From NCBI GenBank assembly GCA_947628925.1, contig CANRBU010000013.1, forward strand, positions 1 to 17,106: a DNA stretch of 17,106 nucleotides, given 5' to 3'. The stretch is from an uncultured Clostridia bacterium (GTDB taxonomy: Bacteria; Bacillota; Clostridia; TANB77; CAG-508). Positions 1 through 8,807 of the stretch are shown here, piece after piece. Within the stretch, counting starts at the first letter, position 1; the number at the start of each line of letters is the position of its first letter. Below the pieces are notes generated by a model. The model was not told where the DNA came from. It searched no databases and was given only the letters and a program-made list of their open reading frames with translations. Position numbers and translations under genes: made by a program.

Positions 1-134
1 CCTTCATTTATTTTTGCAATTAATTCTGAATATTTCATTTTTTTGTTTGAGTTTTCCATAACTGATGATAAAACAATAATAAAAATAACTCCTATTATTA
101 GCCACATGGCTAATGTTTTTATGTTGCTTTTCAA
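1..134 (-). CDS. ftsH: ATP-dependent zinc metalloprotease FtsH, N-terminal fragment (runs off left edge)
   Basis: The minus strand from 134 to 1 is open and begins MKSNIKTLAMWLIIGVIFII, followed by more hydrophobic residues and then KMKYSELIAKINEG. This is the usual FtsH beginning: a short basic start, one membrane helix (about residues 7-25) and the YSE-x-x-x-x-I-x-x-G segment that opens the extracytoplasmic domain. FtsH is a membrane-anchored AAA+ protease that degrades misfolded membrane proteins and some regulators. The ATPase and zinc-protease domains lie outside the window, so the call rests on 44 residues and position. I chose a TTG start (134-132) because a perfect AGGAGG sits at 142-147 with a 7-base spacer and no ATG is as well placed. 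ftsH lies near tilS in many Bacillota, usually with hpt between them; here no hpt is present. It has its own promoter at 166-194. Confidence 0.8.
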   Translation of the reverse strand, partial: MKSNIKTLAMWLIIGVIFIIVLSSVMENSNKKMKYSELIAKINE

Positions 135-141
135 TATAATT

Positions 142-147
142 CCTCCT
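142..147 (-). promoter_or_regulatory. Shine-Dalgarno site that fixes the ftsH TTG start
   Basis: The minus strand reads AGGAGG here, a perfect anti-16S match, 7 bases before TTG at 134-132. It decides the start of ftsH, which would otherwise be missed because the codon is not ATG. Confidence 0.8.
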
Positions 148-165
148 CTTTGTCTCTTTTGAAAG

Positions 166-194
166 GTTATACCATATCTTTTTTGGTTTTTCAA
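166..194 (-). promoter_or_regulatory. Sigma-A type promoter for ftsH
   Basis: The minus strand has TTGAAA (194-189) as -35, a 17-base spacer and TATAAC (171-166) as -10. It lies between the tilS stop and the ftsH Shine-Dalgarno site, giving a leader of roughly 25 bases before the start codon. It suggests ftsH can be transcribed independently of the gdpP-rplI-dnaB-tilS unit, although read-through is also possible because I see no strong terminator after tilS. Confidence 0.7.
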
Positions 195-255
195 GTATTT
201 TTTATATGTCTTTTTTGTGACAAAACATTGATGTTTTCGCCTTTTCTACGGATAC

Positions 256-1269
256 TTACCTTTGATCTATAAAATGAATTTGTCCACTTTTTACAAAAAT
301 TTTTATATATTGGTTTGGTGTTAAATATTTATTGCCAATGTTGTTTTTACATAGTTTTATTATATCTTCTATATGTACTTTTGAAATTCCTTGGCTATTC
401 CCCAAAACCTTCGTTATAGTATATAACACTAGTCTTGATTTTATGACTGTTTCTTGATTATTAAATTGCTTTAAATCTAGTACAATATGTGGTTTTTCTT
501 GTTTTACTATTTGAATATATACTTCTTCGACTTTTTTTGTTAAGTAGTTTTCTTCTTCTTTGACTAATTCAGATAGTCTGTTTAGAGTTTCTATAATGTT
601 AGGATTAAATTCCTTTTGTATATACGGAATTACGACGTTTCTTATTTTATTTCTAGTGTATGTGTTGTCAAAATTTGTTTTATCAATTCTTGGTTGCAAT
701 TTTTTTTGTTCACAATATTCTTCAATTTCTTTTCTTGTACATTCTAATAGTGGTCTAATATATTTATTATCTTTTATTGGTTCTATTCCTTTTAAGCCTG
801 ATACTCCTGTACCTCTTAATATGTTCATAATGATGGTTTCTGCTTTGTCATTTGCATTATGTGCAATTGCTATTTTGTTTGCATTGATTTTTTTTGCTAT
901 TTCGTCAAAATATTGATAACGGCTATCTCTTCCCGCTTCTTCTACTCCTATTTTTTTAGTATGTGCGATTTGTTTTACGTCTATACTTTTGGAAAAAAAT
1001 TTTACCCCTAAATTTTGGCAAGTATTTTTTACAAATTCTTCGTCTTCACTTGCCTCTTCTCGTATCATATGATTTATATGTGCAACTGAAAAATCAAATG
1101 ATATACCTTCTTTTTGAAATTCTTTTTGCAATTCATTTATTATATAGAGCATGGCTAAAGAATCTGGCCCTCCTGATATTCCGAGAACAAGATTATCACC
1201 ATTTTCTATTAAGTTATATTTTCTTATTGTGTCTTTTACTTTTTGTTTCGTATTAAAACCTTCCTTCAA
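256..1269 (-). CDS. tilS: tRNA(Ile)-lysidine synthetase TilS (short form)
   Basis: TilS uses ATP and lysine to convert the wobble cytidine of the CAU-anticodon tRNA-Ile to lysidine, so that it reads AUA; it acts in the cytosol and is normally essential. The 337-residue product has the N-type PP-loop SGGPDS (32-37), the HNANDKAET segment (137-145) with the following LRGTG, and the DKTNFDNTYTRNKIR region (196-210), all TilS hallmarks. Bacillus enzymes are about 470 residues; this one stops after the middle helical domain and appears to lack the C-terminal TilS_C domain, like the compact form described in Aquifex (about 317 residues). It follows dnaB by 11 bases and is probably in the same operon. 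The proposed start is TTG (1269-1267), but no good Shine-Dalgarno site precedes it, so the exact start is uncertain; coupling to dnaB termination is plausible. Confidence 0.93.
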   Translation of the reverse strand: MKEGFNTKQKVKDTIRKYNLIENGDNLVLGISGGPDSLAMLYIINELQKEFQKEGISFDFSVAHINHMIREEASEDEEFVKNTCQNLGVKFFSKSIDVKQIAHTKKIGVEEAGRDSRYQYFDEIAKKINANKIAIAHNANDKAETIIMNILRGTGVSGLKGIEPIKDNKYIRPLLECTRKEIEEYCEQKKLQPRIDKTNFDNTYTRNKIRNVVIPYIQKEFNPNIIETLNRLSELVKEEENYLTKKVEEVYIQIVKQEKPHIVLDLKQFNNQETVIKSRLVLYTITKVLGNSQGISKVHIEDIIKLCKNNIGNKYLTPNQYIKIFVKSGQIHFIDQR

Positions 1270-1280
1270 TATCGCAAATT

Positions 1281-2615
1281 CTAATTATCCATGTGCTTTT
1301 CTAAATTTACAAACTTTGTATATGTTCCAAGCCAACCTAGGTCTATGCTACCTGTTGAGCCACCTCTATGTTTTGCAATAATGACTTCTGCTATATTTCT
1401 CTTTTTGCTGTCTTCATTATAATAATCATCACGGTATAAAAACATTACTATATCAGCATCTTGTTCAATTGCACCTGATTCACGCAAATCTGATAGCATT
1501 GGTTTGTGGTCTTGTCTTTGTTCTACTGCTCTTGATAGTTGTGATAATGCTATTACTGGTACATTTAGCTCTTTTGCTAATATTTTTAAAGATCTACTAA
1601 TTTCTGATATTTCTTGTTCACGACTTCCTACACGTTTGCCTGAACCTTGTACTAATTGCAAATAGTCAATGACTACCATTCCTATATTTTTTTCTAGTTT
1701 TAGTTTTCTGCATTTTGCTCTTATTTCTGTAACTGATATTCCTGGTGTATCATCAATATATATTTCAGCTTCTGATAATGGTCCTATGGCTTTTGCTAAA
1801 GTATTCCAGTCTTCTTCATCTAGTTTTCCTGTTCTTACTTTGTTGCTGTCTACCATTGCTTCACTGCATAAAATACGGTTTACTAACTGTTCTTTTGACA
1901 TTTCTAAGCTAAAAATTGCAACTGGTACTTTTGCTCTTACTGCTGCATGTGTTGCAATATTTAATGCAAAGGCTGATTTTCCCATTGCTGGTCTTGCTGC
2001 AACTAAGATTAGTTCTGAGCCGTGGAATCCAGCTGTTCTGTAGTCTAAATCTATAAATCCACTTGGTACGCCTGTTATGTGTTGTTTTCTATTGTATAAT
2101 TCTTCTAATTGTGTAAAGCTATCTACTAATATATCTTTTAAAGCTGAATAGCCCTTTTGATTTTTATCTTGTAACAAATCAAATATTTTTTTCTCTGAGC
2201 TTTCTATAACATCATCAACTTCTTCAGTTGGGTCATAGCCTAATTCTATAATCTCGTTTGCTACTTTAATTAAATCTCTTATTTCTGATTTTTCTTGTAC
2301 TATTTTTATATATTTATCTGCATTTGCTGTTGTTGGCACTTTTTCTGGTAAATTTGCTAAATATTCATATCCTCCTATTTGGTCAAATTTTCCCATTGAC
2401 TCTAATTCTGCTTTTACTGTAATTAGGTCTATTGGCTCTGCCTTTGAATATAAGTTAACCATGGCTGTAAAAATTGTTTTGTTATCTTCTCTATAAAAAT
2501 TGTCTGGTTTTAAAACTTCCATACTGCTGATTACTGCATCATGGTCTGTTAACATACTTCCTATTATAGCTTGTTCTGCTTCTAAATCATGTGGTGGTAC
2601 TTTTCCTACTTCCAT
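1281..2615 (-). CDS. dnaB: Replicative DNA helicase DnaB (DnaC in B. subtilis naming)
   Basis: Hexameric 5'-3' helicase that unwinds DNA at the replication fork and contacts primase. The 444-residue length is typical. The N-terminal primase-binding helical domain spans about 10-110, beginning with the common PPHDLEAEQAIIGSML segment; a linker follows, then the RecA-like motor domain from about 180. Visible motifs: Walker A ARPAMGKSA (207-215), Walker B VVIDYLQL (314-321), SREQEISEISRSLK (331-344), SQLSR (358-362) and KHRGGSTG (415-422). No intein interrupts Walker A, a common insertion site in this family. It lies 35 bases after rplI and 11 before tilS, within the gdpP-rplI-dnaB-tilS series. 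The ATG at 2615 is preceded by AAAGGG with a long spacer (13 bases), suggesting modest initiation or coupling to rplI. Confidence 0.98.
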   Translation of the reverse strand: MEVGKVPPHDLEAEQAIIGSMLTDHDAVISSMEVLKPDNFYREDNKTIFTAMVNLYSKAEPIDLITVKAELESMGKFDQIGGYEYLANLPEKVPTTANADKYIKIVQEKSEIRDLIKVANEIIELGYDPTEEVDDVIESSEKKIFDLLQDKNQKGYSALKDILVDSFTQLEELYNRKQHITGVPSGFIDLDYRTAGFHGSELILVAARPAMGKSAFALNIATHAAVRAKVPVAIFSLEMSKEQLVNRILCSEAMVDSNKVRTGKLDEEDWNTLAKAIGPLSEAEIYIDDTPGISVTEIRAKCRKLKLEKNIGMVVIDYLQLVQGSGKRVGSREQEISEISRSLKILAKELNVPVIALSQLSRAVEQRQDHKPMLSDLRESGAIEQDADIVMFLYRDDYYNEDSKKRNIAEVIIAKHRGGSTGSIDLGWLGTYTKFVNLEKHMDN

Positions 2616-2650
2616 GGTAAACCGTCATCCCTTTCGATTTTAGTTGTAAT

Positions 2651-3097
2651 TTATTGTCCTATTACATTAATTTTTAGCTTGGCTGTAACGCCTTCATATA
2701 GTTTGATTGAGATTGTTTTTGTTCCTAATTCTTTTATTGCTTCTTTCATGTCTATTTTTTTCTTATCAACTGTTATTTGATGTGTTTTTTGTAAAGAATC
2801 TGCTATTTCTTTTGATGATATTCCTCCAAACACTTTACCGTTTTCTCCTACTTTTACAGGAAATGTTAACATGATTTTTCCCATTTTTTCTGCCAATTTT
2901 TTTGCTTCTTCTTTTTCTTGGTCTTTTTTGTATGCATTTGCTTGTTGTTTTGCTTTTAATTTTGCTAAATTTTCTGCATTTGCTTCTACTGCTAATTTCT
3001 TAGGGAATAAGTAATTACGTGCATATCCGTCAGATGTATTTATAATTTCATCTTTTTTTCCGCTTCCTTTTATGTCTTGTGTTAATATTACTTTCAT
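2651..3097 (-). CDS. rplI: 50S ribosomal protein bL9
   Basis: bL9 binds 23S rRNA near the base of the L1 stalk and helps frame maintenance. The 148-residue length is standard. The N-terminal globular domain (1-50) shows the family signature GYARNYLFPKKLA (24-36); a Lys/Glu-rich connecting helix follows (about 41-75), then the C-terminal domain with GKVFGGISSKEIAD and the final KLYEGVTAKLKINVI. The ATG at 3097 is preceded by GAGAGGAAAG with a spacer of about 8 bases. It sits 29 bases after gdpP and 35 before dnaB, matching the gdpP-rplI-dnaB order known in B. subtilis and many Bacillota. Confidence 0.98.
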   Translation of the reverse strand: MKVILTQDIKGSGKKDEIINTSDGYARNYLFPKKLAVEANAENLAKLKAKQQANAYKKDQEKEEAKKLAEKMGKIMLTFPVKVGENGKVFGGISSKEIADSLQKTHQITVDKKKIDMKEAIKELGTKTISIKLYEGVTAKLKINVIGQ

Positions 3098-3126
3098 TTT
3101 ATCACTTTCCTCTCTAAAGTATTTAT

Positions 3127-5160
3127 TTAGCTTTGCATTTCTTCAAAGTATTCATGTATCTTTTGTATTAACAAATCTTTGGCTTCTTCCATTGTCATTC
3201 CTTCTACTTGAGCTCCTGCTAGTGTGATATGACCTCCACCACCTAGTTTTTCTAATATGACTTGTACATTTACATCTCCAATAGAACGTCCACTAATACA
3301 TATTTTATCTCCTAAATTTCCAAGTACAAATGATGCTGTTACATTGCTTATTGTTAACAATTCATCTGCTGCTTTTGCACATACTAGATTACTGTCTTTT
3401 TCTTTGTCTTGATTCATTGCTACTGCTATTGTGCTACTTACCATTTCTGCTGATTTTACGATTTCTGCTATTTTATTAAAACTATATAAATCACTTTGGA
3501 ACCATTTTTTTACACGGATAATATCTACACCACATTTACGTAAATATGCGGCTGCTTCAAAAGTTCTTACTCCTGTTTTAAATGTAAAGTTTTTGGTGTC
3601 CATCATAATTCCAGCATATAGGCTTTCTGCTTCTATTGTTTTTAATTCTACATTTGTTTCTGCATATTGTAGTAATTCCGTGACTAGTTCTGCTGCTGAT
3701 GAAGCATATACTTCTTGGAAAGTAAGTGTTGCATCTTCTATGTAGTCTTCACTTCTTCTGTGGTGGTCTATTACTACTACTTTTTTGGCATTTTCCAATA
3801 TTTCTGGTGCTATTACAAAGTTTCTTTTATGTGTGTCTACTATTACTAGAAGTGTGTTTTCTTCTATGTTTTCTAAAGCCACTTCTTTGCTAATTAGCAC
3901 ATCTTCATATTCTGTTTCTTTGTCTAATTCTGCTTTAAAATTTTCTAGTGTTGAAAATCCTTCATCTTGGATGATATATGCATTTTTGTCTAAAGTTTTT
4001 GCTAGTCGATATATTCCCATACTAGAGCCCATAACATCAATGTCTGGATTTTTGTGTCCCATAATCATTACTTTGTCTGATTCTCTAATTAGGTCTTCTA
4101 GTGCATGTGAAACTATTCTAGCCTTTACTTTTGTACGTTTTTCAACTTCTTGTGCTTTTCCACCAAAGAAACGATATATGTCGTTTTCTCTAATGACTGC
4201 TTGGTCTCCACCTCTACCTAATACTAGGTCCATTGCAGTTTGTGCTGATTTATATTTTTCTTTATCTGTATCACCTTCGTTTGATACTGCAATGCTAAGT
4301 GTAAATGGTATTTTTTCATGTGTGTTTATTTCTTTTATTTTATCTAGAATGCTGAATTTGTCTTCTTTTACATTTTCTAGATATCGTTGTTCAAAGACGC
4401 AAATATAGCGGTTATGTTCTGTTTTTATTAGTATTCCGTTTGTTTGGTTTGCCCACTCTAAAATTGCTTTGTCTATTTCTGCTATTATTTGTGGTTTTTC
4501 TTCTGCATCTAATAATTGCATATTTTCTTCGTAATTATCAATGCTAATTATTTCTACACATGAACGTGTATCTATGTATTTTTGTTGTAGTATTGTATTT
4601 TCTGTGATGTCTATAAAATATACCATTACCATATATTCTTTTTTGGCTTTTTTCTCTCTGTTGTTTGAATGTACATATTTTCCTATAACTCTGTATACTT
4701 TATCTTGAATTGTTAATTCTTTTTCTATGTATTGTGGAATTTTTGCATGTTTGTCTACATTTTTACTGTTTTCTATGTCTTTTTTTACATCATCCATTAT
4801 TTCATCAAGATATAGGTCAATTTCTACATTTTCAAATTCTGAAACAAATTTTGAACTTCTCCATATTATATTTCCATCTGTTTCTAAAATGATTAGTGGA
4901 AATGGTGAATTTATTAGTGTGCTTTTTGCTGCTGAATCTACACTTATAGTTAAGTCTTGTAGTGTTTCTGAGATTTCATTTTTTCTTTTATTATTTGCAA
5001 AATATGTGTAGCTTACTACAAGGAGCATTACTATTATTGATGGTATTATCCAATTAGTATTTTGCACACAAATGATTACTAGTAATAATAGAATAATTAC
5101 CAGATATATCTTAGTTCTAGATATTAAATTATCAAAAACTTTTCTATTTGTATTTTGCAT
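3127..5160 (-). CDS. gdpP: Cyclic-di-AMP phosphodiesterase GdpP (DHH/DHHA1 family)
   Basis: Membrane-bound enzyme that hydrolyses c-di-AMP to pApA and so affects potassium balance, osmotic stress and cell-wall stress tolerance. The 677-residue protein has two adjacent N-terminal membrane helices (about 17-32 and 37-54), a PAS-like domain (about 80-190), a degenerate GGDEF domain whose signature region reads LGRGGDQA (314-321) and lacks the normal GG(D/E)EF, and a DHH/DHHA1 catalytic part. Metal-site motifs are intact: GHKNPDID (368-375), VDTH (441-444), DHH (465-467), MDTKNF (520-525) and GGGGH (640-644). It is therefore predicted active. It is the first gene of the unit with rplI, dnaB and tilS, behind a strong promoter at 5199-5227. 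GGAGGG precedes the ATG at 5160 with a longish spacer of about 12 bases. Confidence 0.96.
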   Translation of the reverse strand: MQNTNRKVFDNLISRTKIYLVIILLLLVIICVQNTNWIIPSIIVMLLVVSYTYFANNKRKNEISETLQDLTISVDSAAKSTLINSPFPLIILETDGNIIWRSSKFVSEFENVEIDLYLDEIMDDVKKDIENSKNVDKHAKIPQYIEKELTIQDKVYRVIGKYVHSNNREKKAKKEYMVMVYFIDITENTILQQKYIDTRSCVEIISIDNYEENMQLLDAEEKPQIIAEIDKAILEWANQTNGILIKTEHNRYICVFEQRYLENVKEDKFSILDKIKEINTHEKIPFTLSIAVSNEGDTDKEKYKSAQTAMDLVLGRGGDQAVIRENDIYRFFGGKAQEVEKRTKVKARIVSHALEDLIRESDKVMIMGHKNPDIDVMGSSMGIYRLAKTLDKNAYIIQDEGFSTLENFKAELDKETEYEDVLISKEVALENIEENTLLVIVDTHKRNFVIAPEILENAKKVVVIDHHRRSEDYIEDATLTFQEVYASSAAELVTELLQYAETNVELKTIEAESLYAGIMMDTKNFTFKTGVRTFEAAAYLRKCGVDIIRVKKWFQSDLYSFNKIAEIVKSAEMVSSTIAVAMNQDKEKDSNLVCAKAADELLTISNVTASFVLGNLGDKICISGRSIGDVNVQVILEKLGGGGHITLAGAQVEGMTMEEAKDLLIQKIHEYFEEMQS

Positions 5161-5198
5161 ATTTTTTATTATCCCTCCTAAGGATTTTATATGTATCT

Positions 5199-5227
5199 AT
5201 TTTATAGCATTTATTGCTTTTTGTCAA
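5199..5227 (-). promoter_or_regulatory. Sigma-A promoter for gdpP-rplI-dnaB-tilS
   Basis: Perfect -35 TTGACA (5227-5222), a 17-base spacer and TAAAAT (5204-5199) as -10; an overlapping TATAAA with a 15-base spacer is an alternative reading. The -35 begins only 4 bases after the terminator hairpin and T-run of rpoC, so a transcription end and start are packed back to back. The predicted leader is about 30 bases. Confidence 0.8.
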
Positions 5228-5255
5228 GTTAAAAGCGACCTTTTAGGTCGCTTTA
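5228..5255 (-). terminator. Intrinsic terminator after rpoC
   Basis: On the minus strand a perfect 9-bp stem AAAGCGACC / GGTCGCTTT (5254-5232) encloses a 5-base loop and is followed by TTTT (5234-5231) then AAC. It begins 10 bases after the rpoC stop. The stem is strong for this AT-rich DNA; the short T-run may allow some read-through into gdpP. Confidence 0.8.
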
Positions 5256-5264
5256 GGTTTTTAT

Positions 5265-8200
5265 TTATGTAGTTTGTTCAACTACCATTTCAGGTTCTTT
5301 TTCTTCTACTTCTGTACTGATGTGTATGTCTTGATATTTTTTCATTCCTGTTCCTGCTGGTATTAATTTTCCTATAATTACGTTTTCTTTTAAGCCTATT
5401 AAGTCATCTATTTTTCCTTTTACTGCTGCTTCTGTTAATACTCTTGTGGTTTCTTGGAATGATGCTGCTGATAAGAAGCTTTCTGTTGCTAATGATGCTT
5501 TTGTAATTCCTAGTAGTACTCGTTTTCCTATTGCTGGGCGTTTGCCTTCTTCTATTGCTTGTTTATTTTTGTCTTCAAATTCATACATATCAATTAATGA
5601 ACCTGCAAACATGTCTGTATCACCGTTGTCTTCTATTCTTACTTTTTTAAGCATTTGTCTACCGATAACTTCTATGTGTTTATCGTTGATGTCAACACCT
5701 TGGTTACGATATACTTTTTGTACTTCTGCTATTAAGTATTCATATACTCCTTCTGGTCCTTGAATTGCTAGAATTTCAGCTGGATTGATAGAACCTTCTA
5801 TTAGTGGTTGAGCCACTTCTACCATGTCCCCATCATTTACTTTCATTTTTGAACCAAATGGAATTGTATATGTTCTAGAATCATCTTTTGATGTTACAAT
5901 GACTTCTTTCTTTTTCTTGGTTTCTTTTATTTTTACTTTTCCTGCAATTTCTGTGATGATTGCTAAGCCTTTTGGCTTTCTTGCTTCAAATAATTCTTCT
6001 ACCCTTGGAAGACCTTGTGTGATATCTGCTACACCGGCTACACCACCTGAGTGTATTGTTCTCATTGTTAATTGTGTACCTGGTTCACCTATAGATTGTG
6101 CTGCTATTATACCAATAGATTCTCCAATAGATACTAAATCTCTTCTTGCTAAGCCCATTCCATAACATTTTTGACATACACCATGTTTTGAGTGACATCC
6201 TAATACTGAACGTACTTCTACTTTTTCAATTCCTGCTTCTACTATTTTCTCTGCTATTGTTTCTGTGATCATGGTGTTTGTATCAACTATTAATTCTTTT
6301 GTTGTTGGGTTGATGATGTCATGTAATGCAAATCTACCAACTAACCTTTCTTGTAGTTTTTCAATAACTTGATTTCCGTCTTTTATGTCATATATTGTGA
6401 TTCCTTCTTCTGTTCCGCAGTCTGCTTCTCTAACAATGATATCTTGTGATACATCAACTAATCTTCTTGTTAAGTAACCTGAGTCTGCAGTTCTTAGAGC
6501 TGTATCTGAAAGTCCTTTTCTTGCTCCATGGGCTGATATGAAATATTCTAGTGCGTCTAATCCATCTGCAAATGATGATTTGATTGGGATTTCTACAGCT
6601 TTACCTGTTGTACTTGCCATCAATCCTCTCATACCTGCAATTTGACGTAATTGGTTCATATTACCACGGGCACCTGATTTTACCATCATATATATTGGGT
6701 TTAAGTTGTCAAAGTTTTCTTCCATTGCACTACTTACATCATTTGTTGCTTCTTCCCATACTTTGATAACTGCATTATAACGCTCATCCTCTGTAATTAG
6801 ACCTCTTGCATATTGTTTACGAATTGTTGCAACTTGTTTATCAGCTGCTTCTAGGATGTCTTTCTTAGCAGGTGGTACTTCTACATCACTCATAGAGAAT
6901 GTAATTCCTGCTAATGTTGAATATTTAAAGCCTAATGCTTTAATATAGTCAATTACTTCAGCTGATTCTGTTAAACCATGTAATCTAATTACTCTTTCGA
7001 TGATTGTTCCCATTGTCTTTTTTACAACTGGGAAATTGATTTCATATTGGAATGGATCTTCTTCTCTGTTGATAAAGCCTAAATCTTGTGGTATACCTTG
7101 GTTGAAGATAATTCTTCCAATACTTGTTTCTATTTTTTTGTATTTTATTTCTCCGTCGATTTCTTTGCTTACTCTGACATATATTTTTGCATGGATACCT
7201 ACATCATGGTTTTCAAATGCCATAATTGCTTCGTCTGGATCACGGTAGTATGAGCCTTCTCCTTTTTCGCCTTCTATTATCATAGTTAAGTAGTAGCTTC
7301 CTAAAATCATGTCTAGTCTTGGTACTGCTACTGGCTTACCATCTTGTGGTTTTAATAGGTTGTTTGTTGATAGCATTAGATATCTTGCTTCTGCTTGTGC
7401 TTCTGGTGATAGTGGTAAGTGTATTGCCATTTGGTCACCATCAAAGTCTGCATTAAATGCTTCACAAACTAGTGGGTGAAGTTTGATTGCTCTACCTTCT
7501 ACTAGTACAGGTTCAAATGCTTGAATTCCTAGTCTATGTAGTGTTGGTGCACGGTTAAGCATTACAGGGTGGTCTTTTATAACATCTTCTAAGATTCCCC
7601 ATACTTCTGGGTTTAATCTTTCTACCATTCTTTTTGCATTTTTTATGTTTTGTGCTAAACCTCTGCTTACTAATTCTTTCATAACAAATGGCTTGAATAG
7701 TTCTATTGCCATTTCTTTTGGAAGTCCACATTGATATATTTTTAGTTCTGGTCCTACAACTATAACAGAACGTCCTGAGTAGTCTACACGTTTTCCTAAT
7801 AAGTTTTGACGGAAACGTCCTTGTTTTCCTTTTAGCATGTCTGATAAAGATTTTAATGCTCTGTTTCCTGCACCTGTAACTGGTCTTCCACGTCTGCCAT
7901 TATCTATTAATGCATCTACTGATTCTTGTAGCATACGTTTTTCATTACGTACTATAATTTCTGGTGCTCCTAGTTCTAGTAATCTTTTTAATCTGTTATT
8001 TCTGTTTATAACTCTACGATATAGGTCGTTTAAATCAGATGTTGCAAAACGTCCACCGTCTAATTGAACCATTGGTCTTAGTTCTGGTGGAATAACTGGG
8101 ATAACGCCCATAACCATCCATTCTGGTCTATTTCCAGAAATTCTAAATGATTCTACTGTGTCTAATCTTTTTATGATTTTTGATTTTCTTTGTTCACTTG

Positions 8201-8795
8201 CTTTTTCGATTTCTTTTTTTATAGATGCTGATAATTTGTCTAAATCGATTTCTGCTAGTAATTTTCTTATTGCTTCTGCTCCCATTTCTGCTGTGAAGCT
8301 ATCTTTACCATATTTTTCTTGTGCTTCGTGATATTCTTTTTCGTTTAACACTTGGCATTTTGCTAAATTGGTTGTTCCTTTGTCTGTTACAATATATGAT
8401 GCAAAATAGATTACTTTTTCTAAGTTTCTTGGTGAAATGTCTAACATTGTTGCTATTCTACTTGGTATGCCTTTGAAATACCAAATGTGTGCGACTGGGG
8501 CTGCAAGTTCTATGTGCCCCATTCTTTCACGTCTTACTTTTGATTTTGTAACTTCTACACCGCATCTGTCGCAGACAATTCCTTTATATCTTACTCTTTT
8601 ATATTTTCCACAGTGGCATTCCCAGTCTTTTGTAGGTCCGAATATTCTTTCACAGAATAGACCGTCTTTTTCTGGTTTTAATGTTCTATAATTGATTGTC
8701 TCTGGTTTTTTTACTTCACCTCTTGACCATTCTCTTACTTTTTCGTCTGATGCAATTCCTATTTTTAATTTGTTAAAAATTTCTAATTCGTCCAC
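5265..8795 (-). CDS. rpoC: DNA-directed RNA polymerase subunit beta' (RpoC)
   Basis: Largest core subunit of RNA polymerase, carrying the catalytic magnesium site. The 1176-residue length fits Bacillota. Seen in order: N-terminal zinc-binding domain with C60, C62, C75 and C78; the clamp; the RPMVQLDGGRFATSDLNDLYRR region; the catalytic NADFDGDQM (448-456, with D450, D452, D454); the bridge helix around 757-785 (GARKGLSDTALRTADSGYLT); the second zinc site C793, C867, C874, C877; and the trigger loop GEPGTQLTMRTIHSGG (903-918). The start is GTG (8795-8793), preceded by AAGGGGG at 8803-8809, which overlaps the rpoB stop codon, implying translational coupling. It is followed by a hairpin terminator. 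No large lineage-specific insertion is apparent. Confidence 0.99.
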   Translation of the reverse strand: MDELEIFNKLKIGIASDEKVREWSRGEVKKPETINYRTLKPEKDGLFCERIFGPTKDWECHCGKYKRVRYKGIVCDRCGVEVTKSKVRRERMGHIELAAPVAHIWYFKGIPSRIATMLDISPRNLEKVIYFASYIVTDKGTTNLAKCQVLNEKEYHEAQEKYGKDSFTAEMGAEAIRKLLAEIDLDKLSASIKKEIEKASEQRKSKIIKRLDTVESFRISGNRPEWMVMGVIPVIPPELRPMVQLDGGRFATSDLNDLYRRVINRNNRLKRLLELGAPEIIVRNEKRMLQESVDALIDNGRRGRPVTGAGNRALKSLSDMLKGKQGRFRQNLLGKRVDYSGRSVIVVGPELKIYQCGLPKEMAIELFKPFVMKELVSRGLAQNIKNAKRMVERLNPEVWGILEDVIKDHPVMLNRAPTLHRLGIQAFEPVLVEGRAIKLHPLVCEAFNADFDGDQMAIHLPLSPEAQAEARYLMLSTNNLLKPQDGKPVAVPRLDMILGSYYLTMIIEGEKGEGSYYRDPDEAIMAFENHDVGIHAKIYVRVSKEIDGEIKYKKIETSIGRIIFNQGIPQDLGFINREEDPFQYEINFPVVKKTMGTIIERVIRLHGLTESAEVIDYIKALGFKYSTLAGITFSMSDVEVPPAKKDILEAADKQVATIRKQYARGLITEDERYNAVIKVWEEATNDVSSAMEENFDNLNPIYMMVKSGARGNMNQLRQIAGMRGLMASTTGKAVEIPIKSSFADGLDALEYFISAHGARKGLSDTALRTADSGYLTRRLVDVSQDIIVREADCGTEEGITIYDIKDGNQVIEKLQERLVGRFALHDIINPTTKELIVDTNTMITETIAEKIVEAGIEKVEVRSVLGCHSKHGVCQKCYGMGLARRDLVSIGESIGIIAAQSIGEPGTQLTMRTIHSGGVAGVADITQGLPRVEELFEARKPKGLAIITEIAGKVKIKETKKKKEVIVTSKDDSRTYTIPFGSKMKVNDGDMVEVAQPLIEGSINPAEILAIQGPEGVYEYLIAEVQKVYRNQGVDINDKHIEVIGRQMLKKVRIEDNGDTDMFAGSLIDMYEFEDKNKQAIEEGKRPAIGKRVLLGITKASLATESFLSAASFQETTRVLTEAAVKGKIDDLIGLKENVIIGKLIPAGTGMKKYQDIHISTEVEEKEPEMVVEQTT

Positions 8796-8807
8796 TCTTT
8801 TTCCCCC

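Noticed and set aside
222..237. AAAACAT-TG-ATGTTTT as terminator after tilS
   Set aside because: The stem is almost all AT and no T-run follows it directly on the minus strand; kept only as a possible operator.
3785..4408. Plus-strand 207-codon open frame opposite gdpP
   Set aside because: The minus-strand frame encodes intact GdpP motifs; the antisense frame shows only low-complexity hydrophobic and serine stretches expected from reversed codons.
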